The notes beneath the pieces were generated by a model that had not been told where the DNA came from, ran no database searches, and worked only from the letters and a program-made list of their open reading frames with translations. Made by a program: the position numbers and the translations under genes. This document shows positions 44,302 to 50,562 of a DNA stretch of 50,562 nucleotides, one piece after another (the first letter of the stretch is position 1; every line of letters starts with the position of its first letter). Origin of the DNA: Streptosporangiaceae bacterium (GTDB lineage: Bacteria; Actinomycetota; Actinomycetes; Streptosporangiales; Streptosporangiaceae); contig JAICYD010000039.1 of NCBI GenBank assembly GCA_025934375.1, forward strand, positions 1-50,562. The letters are read 5' to 3'.

Positions 44302-45923
44302 CGCACGCGGTGACCAACCAGCCGCCCCCGCTGGCCGGGTACGACGCCGCCGCCGACCAGGCGCTGCTCGACGCCCTGCGCCGCGAGGGCGCCGGCTGGG
44401 CCGAGCCGGACATCCGGCGCCTCGGCCGCCGGGCAGGCTCCGAGCAGGCCCAGGAATGGGGCAGGCTCGCCAACGAGAACCCGCCCCGGCTGCGCACCCA
44501 CGACCGCTACGGCCACCGCGTCGATGAGGTGGAGTTCCACCCGGCGTGGCACGAGCTCATGGGCATCGCCATCACCAGTGGACTGCACGCCGCCCCCTGG
44601 CAAGACGATCGCCCGGGCGCGCATGTCGCCCGCGCCGCCGGCCTCTACGTCTGGGGGCAGGCCGACGCCGGGCACTGCTGCCCGGTCTCCATGACCTACG
44701 CGATCGTCCCCGCGCTGCGTCACGCCCCGGACCTGGCCAAGGAGTATGAGCAGCTCCTCGCCGCCCGCGTCTACGACCCGGGCCTGCACGCGCCGCCAGC
44801 CGCCAAGCCGGGCCTGCTGGCGGGCATGTCGATGACCGAGAAGCAAGGCGGCTCCGACGTCCGCGCCAACACCACGACCGCCACGCCCGCCGAGGATGGC
44901 ACCTACCGCATCACGGGTCACAAATGGTTCACCTCCGCTCCGATGAACGACCTGTTCATGGTGCTGGCGCAGGTGGACGGGCACGGCTTGTCATGCTTCC
45001 TCCTCCCGCGCGTCCTTCCGGATGGCACCCGCAACGGGATGCGCCTCATGCGGCTGAAGGACAAGCTCGGCAACCGCTCCAACGCCTCCGCCGAGGTCGA
45101 GTACGAGCAGGCCCGCGCGTGGCTGGTCGGCGAGCCCGGCCGCGGTGTCCGCACCATCCTCGACATGGTCAACGCGACGCGGCTGGACTGCGTGCTGGCC
45201 GCCGCGACCGGGATGCGCCTGGGCGTCATCCACGCGGCCCACCACGCCGGGCACCGCCGCGCGTTCGGCAAGCGGCTCGCCGATCAGCCCCTCATGCGGA
45301 ACGTCCTGGCCGACCTCGCGATCGAGTCCGCGGCGGCCACCACCGTCGCGATGCGGCTGGCGGGCGCGACCGACCGCGCGGCCGGCGGCGACGAGGGGGA
45401 GGCCGCCTTCCGCCGGCTCGCCCTCGCGGCGACCAAGTACCACGTGTGCAAGCAGGCCCCCGCGCATGCCGCCGAGGCCCTGGAGTGCCTGGGCGGCAAC
45501 GGCTACGTCGAGGAATCCGGCCTGCCCCGCCTGTACCGGGAGGCGCCGCTGGGGTCAATCTGGGAAGGATCGGGCAACGTCGCCGCGCTGGACGCGCTGC
45601 GCGCCTTGACCCGCGAGCCGCTGGCCGCCGAGGCGTTCTTCGCCGAGCTAACGGCGGCCGCCGGCGCCGACCGCCGCCTGGACGACGCGGTCGCCCGGCT
45701 CCGCGAGGACGCCCAGGACCCGGGTGAGGCCGCCGCCCGCCGCCTGGCTGAGGACATGGCGACCACCTTGCAGGCCGCCCTGCTCGTCCGGCACGGCGAT
45801 CCCGCCGTCGCCGATGCTTTCGCGGCGACCCGGCTGGCCGGCGATCGCGGTCGCGCCTACGGCACCCTCCCGGCCAGCACCCGGACGGGGGAGATCCTCG
45901 CCCGCGCGATCGCGATCGAATAA
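44298..45923 (+). CDS. AidB-like acyl-CoA dehydrogenase
   Basis: About 541 residues, longer than ordinary acyl-CoA dehydrogenases and typical of the AidB branch. Visible are MSMTEKQGGSDVRANTTTAT, ITGHKWFTSAPMNDLFMVLA, NRSNASAEVEYEQARAWLVG, YHVCKQAPAHAAEALECLGG and LYREAPLGSIWEGSGNVAAL, the last at the usual catalytic/FAD-contact region. AidB-like flavoproteins include alkylation-response proteins and isovaleryl-CoA-type enzymes. Its ATG overlaps the stop of the alpha/beta hydrolase, so the two are coupled. A hairpin 17 bp after the stop probably ends the transcript. Confidence 0.9.
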   Translation: MTHAVTNQPPPLAGYDAAADQALLDALRREGAGWAEPDIRRLGRRAGSEQAQEWGRLANENPPRLRTHDRYGHRVDEVEFHPAWHELMGIAITSGLHAAPWQDDRPGAHVARAAGLYVWGQADAGHCCPVSMTYAIVPALRHAPDLAKEYEQLLAARVYDPGLHAPPAAKPGLLAGMSMTEKQGGSDVRANTTTATPAEDGTYRITGHKWFTSAPMNDLFMVLAQVDGHGLSCFLLPRVLPDGTRNGMRLMRLKDKLGNRSNASAEVEYEQARAWLVGEPGRGVRTILDMVNATRLDCVLAAATGMRLGVIHAAHHAGHRRAFGKRLADQPLMRNVLADLAIESAAATTVAMRLAGATDRAAGGDEGEAAFRRLALAATKYHVCKQAPAHAAEALECLGGNGYVEESGLPRLYREAPLGSIWEGSGNVAALDALRALTREPLAAEAFFAELTAAAGADRRLDDAVARLREDAQDPGEAAARRLAEDMATTLQAALLVRHGDPAVADAFAATRLAGDRGRAYGTLPASTRTGEILARAIAIE

Positions 45924-45939
45924 CTTCCCACGTAACGCC

Positions 45940-45956
45940 ACGGGCCGGCGGCCCGT
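45940..45956 (+). terminator. Hairpin after the hydrolase-AidB operon
   Basis: ACGGGCC and GGCCCGT form a perfect 7-bp stem around GGC; no U-tract follows. A second hairpin, GGGAG/CTCCC with a 7-nt loop, lies at 45980-45996, upstream of the next operon. Confidence 0.5.
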
Positions 45957-46036
45957 CGCCATCCACCCGCATAACGTTTGGGAGTCGAACGCTCCCGGGC
46001 TGAACCGGCCGCGAACCTTTCGGCGTACAACGGAGC

Positions 46037-46783
46037 ATGAAGCTCAGGTCGCCCATCATCACCCTGCTAACCGGCGCCGTCGTGGCGGTTGGCTTGTGGA
46101 TCGCCAGCATGAACGCGGCGACCTCGGCCACGACCGCGTACGGCGGGTCAGCGACCCCGACGCCCGCCGCGTCGCCGACTGTCGCGTCGGCGGGCGCGGC
46201 ATCCACTGCCCCGGCGGCGACGCCGTCTCCCACCACCACGTCACCCTCGGTTTCCCCGTCGGAAACCACCTCGAACGGGTTCATCATCCCCGACCACGCC
46301 AACTACGTTGGCCCCGTCCAAGCCGGCGGCGGGGCGATCGCGATCGTGCTGCACGACAGCATCGCGATCGCCTACTACTGCAACGGCAAGACGATCGAGG
46401 AGTGGATGAAGGGCGTCCCGGCTCACGGGCACCTCGAACTGGCCGGCAAGAACGGCGCCCACGCGGAGGTCGACTACGCCCTCGGGCACGCGCGCGGCCA
46501 TGTGCACGTGGACGGGTTCAGCTACACGTTCTCGGTGATCGCGGTGCACAAGCCCTCGGGGCTGTACCAGTCGATCGCGGTGGTGCGCGGCGCCACTGTG
46601 AAGGCGGGCTGGATCGTCCTGGCGAACGGCACCGAGGTCGGCTCGGTAGAACTCGACCCGAACGCCCCCGCGCCCAAGGCGCAGGCGGCGCCCCAGCTTA
46701 ACCTCACCAACCTGACCGCCAACGATGGTGGCGTCACGATCACCGCTAAGTCGATCGACGGCGAAACCGGCAGCGGTTTCTAG
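46037..46783 (+). CDS. Exported/membrane-anchored His-rich protein, first gene of redox operon
   Basis: The 248-residue protein has an N-terminal hydrophobic segment LLTGAVVAVGLWIASMNAA, then a Thr/Pro/Ala-rich linker (about 35-75). A globular domain follows: GFIIPDHANYVGPVQAGGGA, IAIAYYCNGKTIEEWMKG, HGHLELAGKNGAHAEVD, GHARGHVHVDGFSYTF. Several histidines cluster there, suggesting metal or heme contact; function is unknown. It probably acts outside the membrane. Genes for a multi-TM protein (36 bp on) and a Rieske lipoprotein follow, so it is likely a component of that redox chain. CGGAG is near the ATG but close (1 nt), so initiation is uncertain. Confidence 0.75.
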   Translation: MKLRSPIITLLTGAVVAVGLWIASMNAATSATTAYGGSATPTPAASPTVASAGAASTAPAATPSPTTTSPSVSPSETTSNGFIIPDHANYVGPVQAGGGAIAIVLHDSIAIAYYCNGKTIEEWMKGVPAHGHLELAGKNGAHAEVDYALGHARGHVHVDGFSYTFSVIAVHKPSGLYQSIAVVRGATVKAGWIVLANGTEVGSVELDPNAPAPKAQAAPQLNLTNLTANDGGVTITAKSIDGETGSGF

Positions 46784-46819
46784 GACCCCGCCCAGCGTCC
46801 AGGAGACGGAGACACAGAT

Positions 46820-47416
46820 ATGGCGGCACAATTCGGAACGCCTGATCCGCAGGCGACGCGACGCGATCCCATCTACCAGCCGGACAACGTCGCCAAGATC
46901 CTCGTCATCCCCGCCCTCATCGGGTGCGTGGTGGCGCTGACGATCGGGCTGTACGGGAAGCTGCACCACGCGACCGGGATCGCGGTCAACATCGCCGGGT
47001 TCTCCAGCCCGGGGTCGGTCAAGGCGTGGCTGGCGACGGTCGCCGCCGTGCTCGCCCTCGTCCAGATCGGCTCCGCGCTGGTGATGTACGGGAAGGTGCC
47101 GCGGGTGAGCGCGCCTTCCTGGATCGGCGGCCTGCACAAGTGGTCGGGGCGGATCGCGTTCATCGCGACGATTCCGGTCGCGGTGCACTGCGTGTACGCG
47201 CTCGGCTTCGCCAGCTACAGCACCCGCGTGCTCATCCACTCAGTTCTGGGTTGCCTCTTCTTTGGCGCGTTCACCGTAAAGATGCTGGTGTTGCCCAAGC
47301 GCGGGGTGCCAGGATGGGTGCTGCCAGTGCTCGGCGCCGTTGTTTTCGCGGCCCTGATCCTCATCTGGTTCACTTCCGCTTATTGGTTCTTCTCGACCTT
47401 CGGAATCAAGCGCTGA
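46820..47416 (+). CDS. Multi-TM membrane protein of redox operon (DUF6529-like)
   Basis: The 198-residue protein has about five membrane spans (for example VIPALIGCVVALTIGLYG, WLATVAAVLALVQIGSALVM, IAFIATIPVAVHCVYALGF and WVLPVLGAVVFAALILIWF). Histidines lie at span edges: LHHATG, LHKWSGRIAF, VHCVYALG, LIHSVLG. The spacing of these His residues across helices 3-4 is like b-type-heme-binding proteins such as cytochrome b561 or ferric reductases; that is inference. GGAG precedes the ATG by nine bases. It lies between an exported His-rich protein and a Rieske lipoprotein, so it is a good candidate for the electron carrier in the membrane. Confidence 0.78.
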   Translation: MAAQFGTPDPQATRRDPIYQPDNVAKILVIPALIGCVVALTIGLYGKLHHATGIAVNIAGFSSPGSVKAWLATVAAVLALVQIGSALVMYGKVPRVSAPSWIGGLHKWSGRIAFIATIPVAVHCVYALGFASYSTRVLIHSVLGCLFFGAFTVKMLVLPKRGVPGWVLPVLGAVVFAALILIWFTSAYWFFSTFGIKR

Positions 47417-47426
47417 GGAGCCTTTC

Positions 47427-47942
47427 ATGACTGAGCCACCCGAAATCGTGCCGGCGGCTAGCCGCCGCGCCCTGATCGCGGGCGTAGGTGCCGCCGCCGC
47501 CGTGGTCGTCGCGGGATGCTCGACCTACAACGCTAACAACGGGGGAGTAGACGCGGGCGCGCCCACCACCACGTCCCCCGCTGCCCCGGGCACGGGGGCA
47601 GCGGGGGGTGGCAGCTCAGCGGCGGGCGGGGGCGGCGGCGCGTCGGCCGCCGCCGCGGCCGCGCTCGCCACCACGGCGGAGATCCCGGTCGACGGGGGCA
47701 AGATCTTGACCGACAAGAAGATCGTGATCACCCAGCCGGCGGCCGGCTCGTTCAAGGCCTTCACCGCCGTGTGCACCCATCAGGGCTGCACCGTTGGCAG
47801 CATCTCCGGCGGCGCGATCCACTGCCCGTGCCACGGCAGCGCGTTCAGCATCAAGGACGGCTCGGTCGTGAACGGCCCCGCCGCCAGCCCGCTGGCGGCC
47901 GTCGCCATCAAGGTGGACGGCACGTCCATCGTGCAGGGCTAA
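47427..47942 (+). CDS. Rieske [2Fe-2S] lipoprotein, Tat-exported
   Basis: The 171-residue protein has SRRALIAGVGAAAAVVVAGC, a signal with twin arginines and a lipobox-like VVAGC, then a Gly/Ala/Ser-rich linker (about 35-80). The Rieske domain has CTHQGC and CPCHGSAFS as cluster ligands (Cys-x-His and Cys-x-x-His) and ends in VVNGPAASPLAAVAIKV. It should be a lipid-anchored electron carrier outside the membrane. A GAGGAG ribosome-binding site lies seven bases before ATG 47427, 11 bp after the multi-TM gene. Its stop codon lies in the first unit of a 13-bp tandem repeat. Confidence 0.92.
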   Translation: MTEPPEIVPAASRRALIAGVGAAAAVVVAGCSTYNANNGGVDAGAPTTTSPAAPGTGAAGGGSSAAGGGGGASAAAAAALATTAEIPVDGGKILTDKKIVITQPAAGSFKAFTAVCTHQGCTVGSISGGAIHCPCHGSAFSIKDGSVVNGPAASPLAAVAIKVDGTSIVQG

Positions 47943-47982
47943 CAGGCAGGGCTTACGGGGCACGCTAACGGGCAGCGCTAAC
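47931..47982 (+). repeat. 13-bp tandem repeat duplicating the stop codon
   Basis: Four units ending in CTAAC or CTTAC lie at 47931-47943, 47944-47956, 47957-47969 and 47970-47982, consensus GGGCAGNGCTAAC. The first contains the TAA stop of the Rieske lipoprotein gene. Confidence 0.85.
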
Positions 47983-48037
47983 CGGGCATTGCCGTTCTTT
48001 CCCCTGTAGCCTGGGCTTCTCAAGCTCAGGCAAGGGG

Positions 48038-49123
48038 GTGCCCACGGACGGTGAACGGCTGACCGGGCCGGGCAGGTACTCGGCGTCGACGTTGTACGAC
48101 GTGGCGCGCGAGGCCGGAGTCTCGACCGCCACCGTCTCCCGAGTGGTGCACGGCCAGGACGGGGTCCGCCTGTCGACCCGGCAGCGCGTGCTCGAGGTCA
48201 TCGACGCCCTCGGGTACGTCCCCGACAGCGCCGCGCAGAGCATGGCCCGCAAGCGCAAGGAAATGATCGGGCTCGTCGCCATCGGCAGCCGTGACCCGGA
48301 CACCGACGTCGAGAACGAGGGCCTGCTGTTCGTCGATGAGGTGCTGCGCGGCGTGGAGACCTCGCTGACCCGGCTCGGATGGCCCCTGCTGGTCTCGGTG
48401 CGCGGGGCCACCGATGAGGCGGGGGAGTACCGCCAGCTGCAGAAGATCTCCGCGAAGGTCGACGGGCTGCTGGTCGCTGAGGGCCTCTACCTCCCCGAGC
48501 ACCTGGCCAGGCTGGCCGCGCGCATTCCGGTCGTGCTCGTCTCCGGCTCATCCGACCAGGCGCAGGCCGACGTCGTGGTCGCCGACAATCAGGCGGGCAC
48601 CAGTGCGCTGGTCAGCCATCTAGTCGAGCAGCACGGCCGGACCCGGCTATTTTGCGTCGACGGGCCGCCCGAGGCACCCGACGCGCGCGAACGCCGCGCG
48701 GCGCTGCTGCAGGCGCTCACCCGGTACGCGGGCGTCCGGCTGACCGGGTCGTTCCAGGGGCGGTTCGCGGCGGCCAGCGGGCAACTCGCGGCTCGCGAGA
48801 TCCTCGCCCGGCCCCGCGAGGAGCTGCCCGACGCCGTTGTCTGCGCCAATGACCAGATGGCGATCGGGGCCATGCGCGAGCTGCAGGCGGCCGGGCTGCG
48901 CATCCCCGCCGACATCGCGGTGACCGGGTTCGACGACATCTACCTGGGCGGCATGCTCACCCCGCCGCTGACCACCGTGCGCCAGCCGATGCGGCTGCTC
49001 GGCGAGCGCGGCTGCGACCTGCTCCTGGAGCGCATCGCCGACCCAGCCCGGCCCTGCCGGGTCGAACGGCTGCCCACCACCCTGGTCATCAGGGAAAGCT
49101 GCGGCTGTACGGCTACGAGCTAG
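48038..49123 (+). CDS. LacI-family transcriptional regulator
   Basis: The 361-residue protein has an N-terminal LacI helix-turn-helix (TLYDVAREAGVSTATVSRVV, HGQDGVRLSTRQRVLEVIDA) with the hinge LGYVPDSAAQSMARKRKEMI, and a periplasmic-binding-protein-like effector domain (GLLVAEGLYLPEHLARLAAR, VVLVSGSSDQAQADVVVADN, AVVCANDQMAIGAMRELQAA, IAVTGFDDIYLGGMLTPPLT). It senses a small sugar-like ligand; no sugar gene is adjacent. Translation starts at GTG 48038 after AAGGG. Its stop shares CTAG with the stop of the convergent anti-sigma gene. Confidence 0.93.
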   Translation: MPTDGERLTGPGRYSASTLYDVAREAGVSTATVSRVVHGQDGVRLSTRQRVLEVIDALGYVPDSAAQSMARKRKEMIGLVAIGSRDPDTDVENEGLLFVDEVLRGVETSLTRLGWPLLVSVRGATDEAGEYRQLQKISAKVDGLLVAEGLYLPEHLARLAARIPVVLVSGSSDQAQADVVVADNQAGTSALVSHLVEQHGRTRLFCVDGPPEAPDARERRAALLQALTRYAGVRLTGSFQGRFAAASGQLAAREILARPREELPDAVVCANDQMAIGAMRELQAAGLRIPADIAVTGFDDIYLGGMLTPPLTTVRQPMRLLGERGCDLLLERIADPARPCRVERLPTTLVIRESCGCTATS

Positions 49124-49791
49124 ACCGGGATCGTCACCAGGGTCGGGCCGTTGACGATGATCACCTTAAAGTGGGCCAGGTCGCTCAGCGGGATCGCGGT
49201 GCCGCCCTGGATCACCAGGTGGTCCGGGTGCCCGGGGACCCCGTCGCCGGGGGCGGGGACGTACCAGCCGGTGACGACTTTCTGCTGGCCATCTTTGGCG
49301 ACGGCGATGAGCTGGCACTCGGCCGGGCCGTGCACGCCGGCCAGGTCCAGCGTCACCTGGGTGCCCCAGGCCTTGCCCACCAGGCCCACGGTGCCACTGG
49401 CCCCGGTCCCGGCGTCTTTGGCCGTGTGCAGCTGGCCGGCCACGGCGGGCGCGGGCCCCGAGGCGGTCGCGACGCCAGCGGCGAGCCCGCCGCCCAGTGC
49501 GGCCACGCAGGCGGCCGCGCCGACCGCTACCTGCCAGCGGCGCCGCCGACGGCTCACCTGCGCCCGGCGGCGCAGCAGGTCAACCGGGGCCTCAGCGACC
49601 GCGGCGTCCTCGGGCTCCTCGACCGGGTCCAGGCCCTTCAGGAGATCGGCCACCGGCGACAGCGTGGCCAGTTCGGCCGCGCAGGCGGGGCATGTGGCCA
49701 GGTGCGCCTCGAAATCGGCCGTGTCCTGCTCGTTGAGCAGCCCGAGGGCATAGGCGCCGAGGTCGATGTGCTTGTCGCTGATGGCGCTCAT
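49120..49791 (-). CDS. Zinc-finger anti-sigma factor, RskA-like
   Basis: The 223-residue protein has an anti-sigma zinc finger (LGAYALGLLNEQDTADFEAH, LATCPACAAELATLSP with HxxxCxxC), a basic juxtamembrane stretch RRRAQVSRRRRRW, one membrane span at about 92-112, and an extracytoplasmic beta domain (GTVGLVGKAWGTQVTLDLAG, GPAECQLIAVAKDGQQKVVT). It inhibits the ECF sigma factor encoded just upstream. Its ATG overlaps the sigma stop (ATGA). This is the second such pair in the window, beside the SigK/RskA-like pair. Confidence 0.9.
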   Translation of the reverse strand: MSAISDKHIDLGAYALGLLNEQDTADFEAHLATCPACAAELATLSPVADLLKGLDPVEEPEDAAVAEAPVDLLRRRAQVSRRRRRWQVAVGAAACVAALGGGLAAGVATASGPAPAVAGQLHTAKDAGTGASGTVGLVGKAWGTQVTLDLAGVHGPAECQLIAVAKDGQQKVVTGWYVPAPGDGVPGHPDHLVIQGGTAIPLSDLAHFKVIIVNGPTLVTIPV

Positions 49792-50300
49792 GCTAGCAAC
49801 CCGCGTTCTGCTAGGACGACCTGCAGTGCGCGCAGCGCGTAGTAGACGCGGGACTTGACCGTGCCGACCGGGATCCCGAGGACCTGCGCGGCCTGGTTGA
49901 CGGTGCGGTCCCGCAGGATGGTCTCATTGAGGATCTGCCGGTGCGATGGCGACAGCTCCCGCATCGCGTCGGCGACCGCGATGCGCAAGATCGTAGCCGT
50001 GGTGTCATCTTCGACAGGCATGTCCGCGACCGCGCCCTCCCCGGCTTCCGCGAGCGGCACCTGCTTCCTGCGGTGCTCGTCGATCACGATACGCCGCGCC
50101 ACCGTGGCAAGCCAGGGCATCAGCGATGGCCCCGAAAGGTCAAGCCGCCCGGCCTCACGCCACGCGCGGACCATGGTCTCCTGGACCACGTCCTCGGCGC
50201 GCTCGCGGTCGCCTGCGGTCAGCCGCAAGACGAACGTCATCAACGGTTCCCGGTACTTCCGGTACAGCGCCGTGACGATCGCGTCGTCGTCGATGCTCAT
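49788..50300 (-). CDS. ECF RNA polymerase sigma factor
   Basis: The 170-residue factor has region 2 (VTALYRKYREPLMTFVLRLT, DRERAEDVVQETMVRAWREA, LMPWLATVARRIVIDEHRRK) and region 4 (LSPSHRQILNETILRDRTVN, AAQVLGIPVGTVKSRVYYAL). With its zinc anti-sigma it is a SigL/SigE-like pair. ATG 50298-50300 was chosen where family similarity starts, with GGGCGGGG upstream; the frame is open for 117 bases further, but that text is not ECF-like. A 12-bp palindrome lies 63 bp upstream. Confidence 0.9.
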   Translation of the reverse strand: MSIDDDAIVTALYRKYREPLMTFVLRLTAGDRERAEDVVQETMVRAWREAGRLDLSGPSLMPWLATVARRIVIDEHRRKQVPLAEAGEGAVADMPVEDDTTATILRIAVADAMRELSPSHRQILNETILRDRTVNQAAQVLGIPVGTVKSRVYYALRALQVVLAERGLLA

Positions 50301-50362
50301 GTGCCCCGCCCTAGGGTGGCGAACCGCCGCCCCTGCGCACATTGAACCACGGCCGACAGGGC

Positions 50363-50374
50363 TTTCATATGAAA
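50363..50374. promoter_or_regulatory. 12-bp palindrome upstream of the ECF sigma gene
   Basis: TTTCATATGAAA is a perfect palindrome 63 bp upstream of the sigma start. It may be a regulator site; nothing else in the 262-bp end region is recognisable except the hairpin below. Confidence 0.45.
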
Positions 50375-50474
50375 CATAGACGGCAGTGCAACTGGCCAGA
50401 TACATGGTGGGGCTCACGTTTCCTCATCGCACTGCCGGGTTGCCAAGGAACGGTTCCGCTGCCCCAGCGGGCTG

Positions 50475-50505
50475 CCGCCGGGACGCGTTGGTCGCGTGCC
50501 GGCGG
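50475..50505. other. Long hairpin at the window end
   Basis: CCGCCGGGACGCG pairs with CGCGTGCCGGCGG around TTGGT with one mismatch. GGGTTGCCAAGG direct repeats flank it (50437-50448 and 50508-50519). It could be a terminator for a gene beyond the window or a site of its own. Confidence 0.45.
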
Positions 50506-50562
50506 GGGGGTTGCCAAGGGGGCAGCGCGGTGGGTAACGGTGGGCCCAGGAACGCGGGCCCG

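Noticed and set aside
45960..46036. ECF-type promoter (GAACC-N17-CGTA) before the redox operon
   Set aside because: Such short matches are frequent in GC-rich intergenic DNA and the spacing to the ATG would be very short; not listed as a feature.
1..50562. tRNA, rRNA, phage or transposon genes
   Set aside because: No tRNA cloverleaf with a CCA-side consensus, rRNA-like text, transposase, integrase or terminal inverted repeats were seen on either strand.

Overview
The window is high-GC DNA (roughly 70 percent or more by eye) with GTG/TTG starts, many divergent and overlapping gene pairs, Tat signals and ECF sigma/zinc-anti-sigma pairs. Many genes have a TAnnnT-like -10 box placed 6-7 nt before the start codon with no Shine-Dalgarno sequence, which indicates leaderless transcription. 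Together these point to the chromosome of a filamentous or soil actinobacterium; I cannot name the genus. I saw no rRNA, tRNA, CRISPR array, insertion sequence or prophage.

Layout. 1-5 kb: the end of an NDP-forming acyl-CoA synthetase, a lipoprotein, an XRE-cupin regulator divergent from a BenE transporter with a double palindromic operator, a 5'-truncated SPFH gene followed by a ribbon-helix-helix gene, and a small conserved protein. 4.6-15 kb: an FAD oxidoreductase/acyl-CoA dehydrogenase divergent pair, an ABC exporter with a MarR regulator, a histidine kinase/response regulator pair, an F420/NADP-type oxidoreductase, glutathione peroxidase and a Rieske oxygenase. 15-20 kb: an orphan AbiEi-like gene behind a four-copy repeat, AraC plus VOC, an MFS remnant, DinB-fold, DUF2237, SRPBCC and aldo/keto reductase genes. 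20-27 kb: a nucleic-acid repair cluster (LOG-family protein, Pnkp, Hen1, DNA polymerase IV, NUDIX). 27-32 kb: GNAT, DUF2461, and a DUF4331 secreted module next to a SigK/RskA-like pair. 32-39 kb: PatB-type lyase, DinB-fold gene/WYL regulator, Mug glycosylase, and a histidine-rich envelope protein divergent from BlaI and an M56 peptidase. 38-46 kb: nucleoside deoxyribosyltransferase-like protein, glutathionyl-hydroquinone-reductase-like protein, amidohydrolase, NhaA-DsbA fusion, alpha/beta hydrolase coupled to an AidB-like dehydrogenase. 46-50.5 kb: a three-gene membrane redox operon (exported His-rich protein, multi-TM protein, Rieske lipoprotein), a LacI regulator and a second ECF sigma/anti-sigma pair.

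How genes may work together. The FAD oxidoreductase/acyl-CoA dehydrogenase pair (4.6-7.1 kb) and the Rieske oxygenase (13.4-14.6 kb) carry the same GACTG-N6-CAGTC operator at their starts, so they are probably one regulon. Hen1 and Pnkp are translationally coupled and form an RNA-repair cassette. The strongest candidates for undescribed systems are the BlaI/M56-controlled His-rich envelope protein (35.9-38.1 kb), the Rieske/multi-TM/His-rich export operon (46.0-47.9 kb), and the SigK-linked DUF4331 module (28.3-32.2 kb).

A second recurrent signal is short tandem repeats (13-18 bp) sitting exactly at gene ends: N-terminal coding, C-terminal coding, or duplicating the stop codon. These occur at eight loci or more and suggest ongoing slippage at gene termini.
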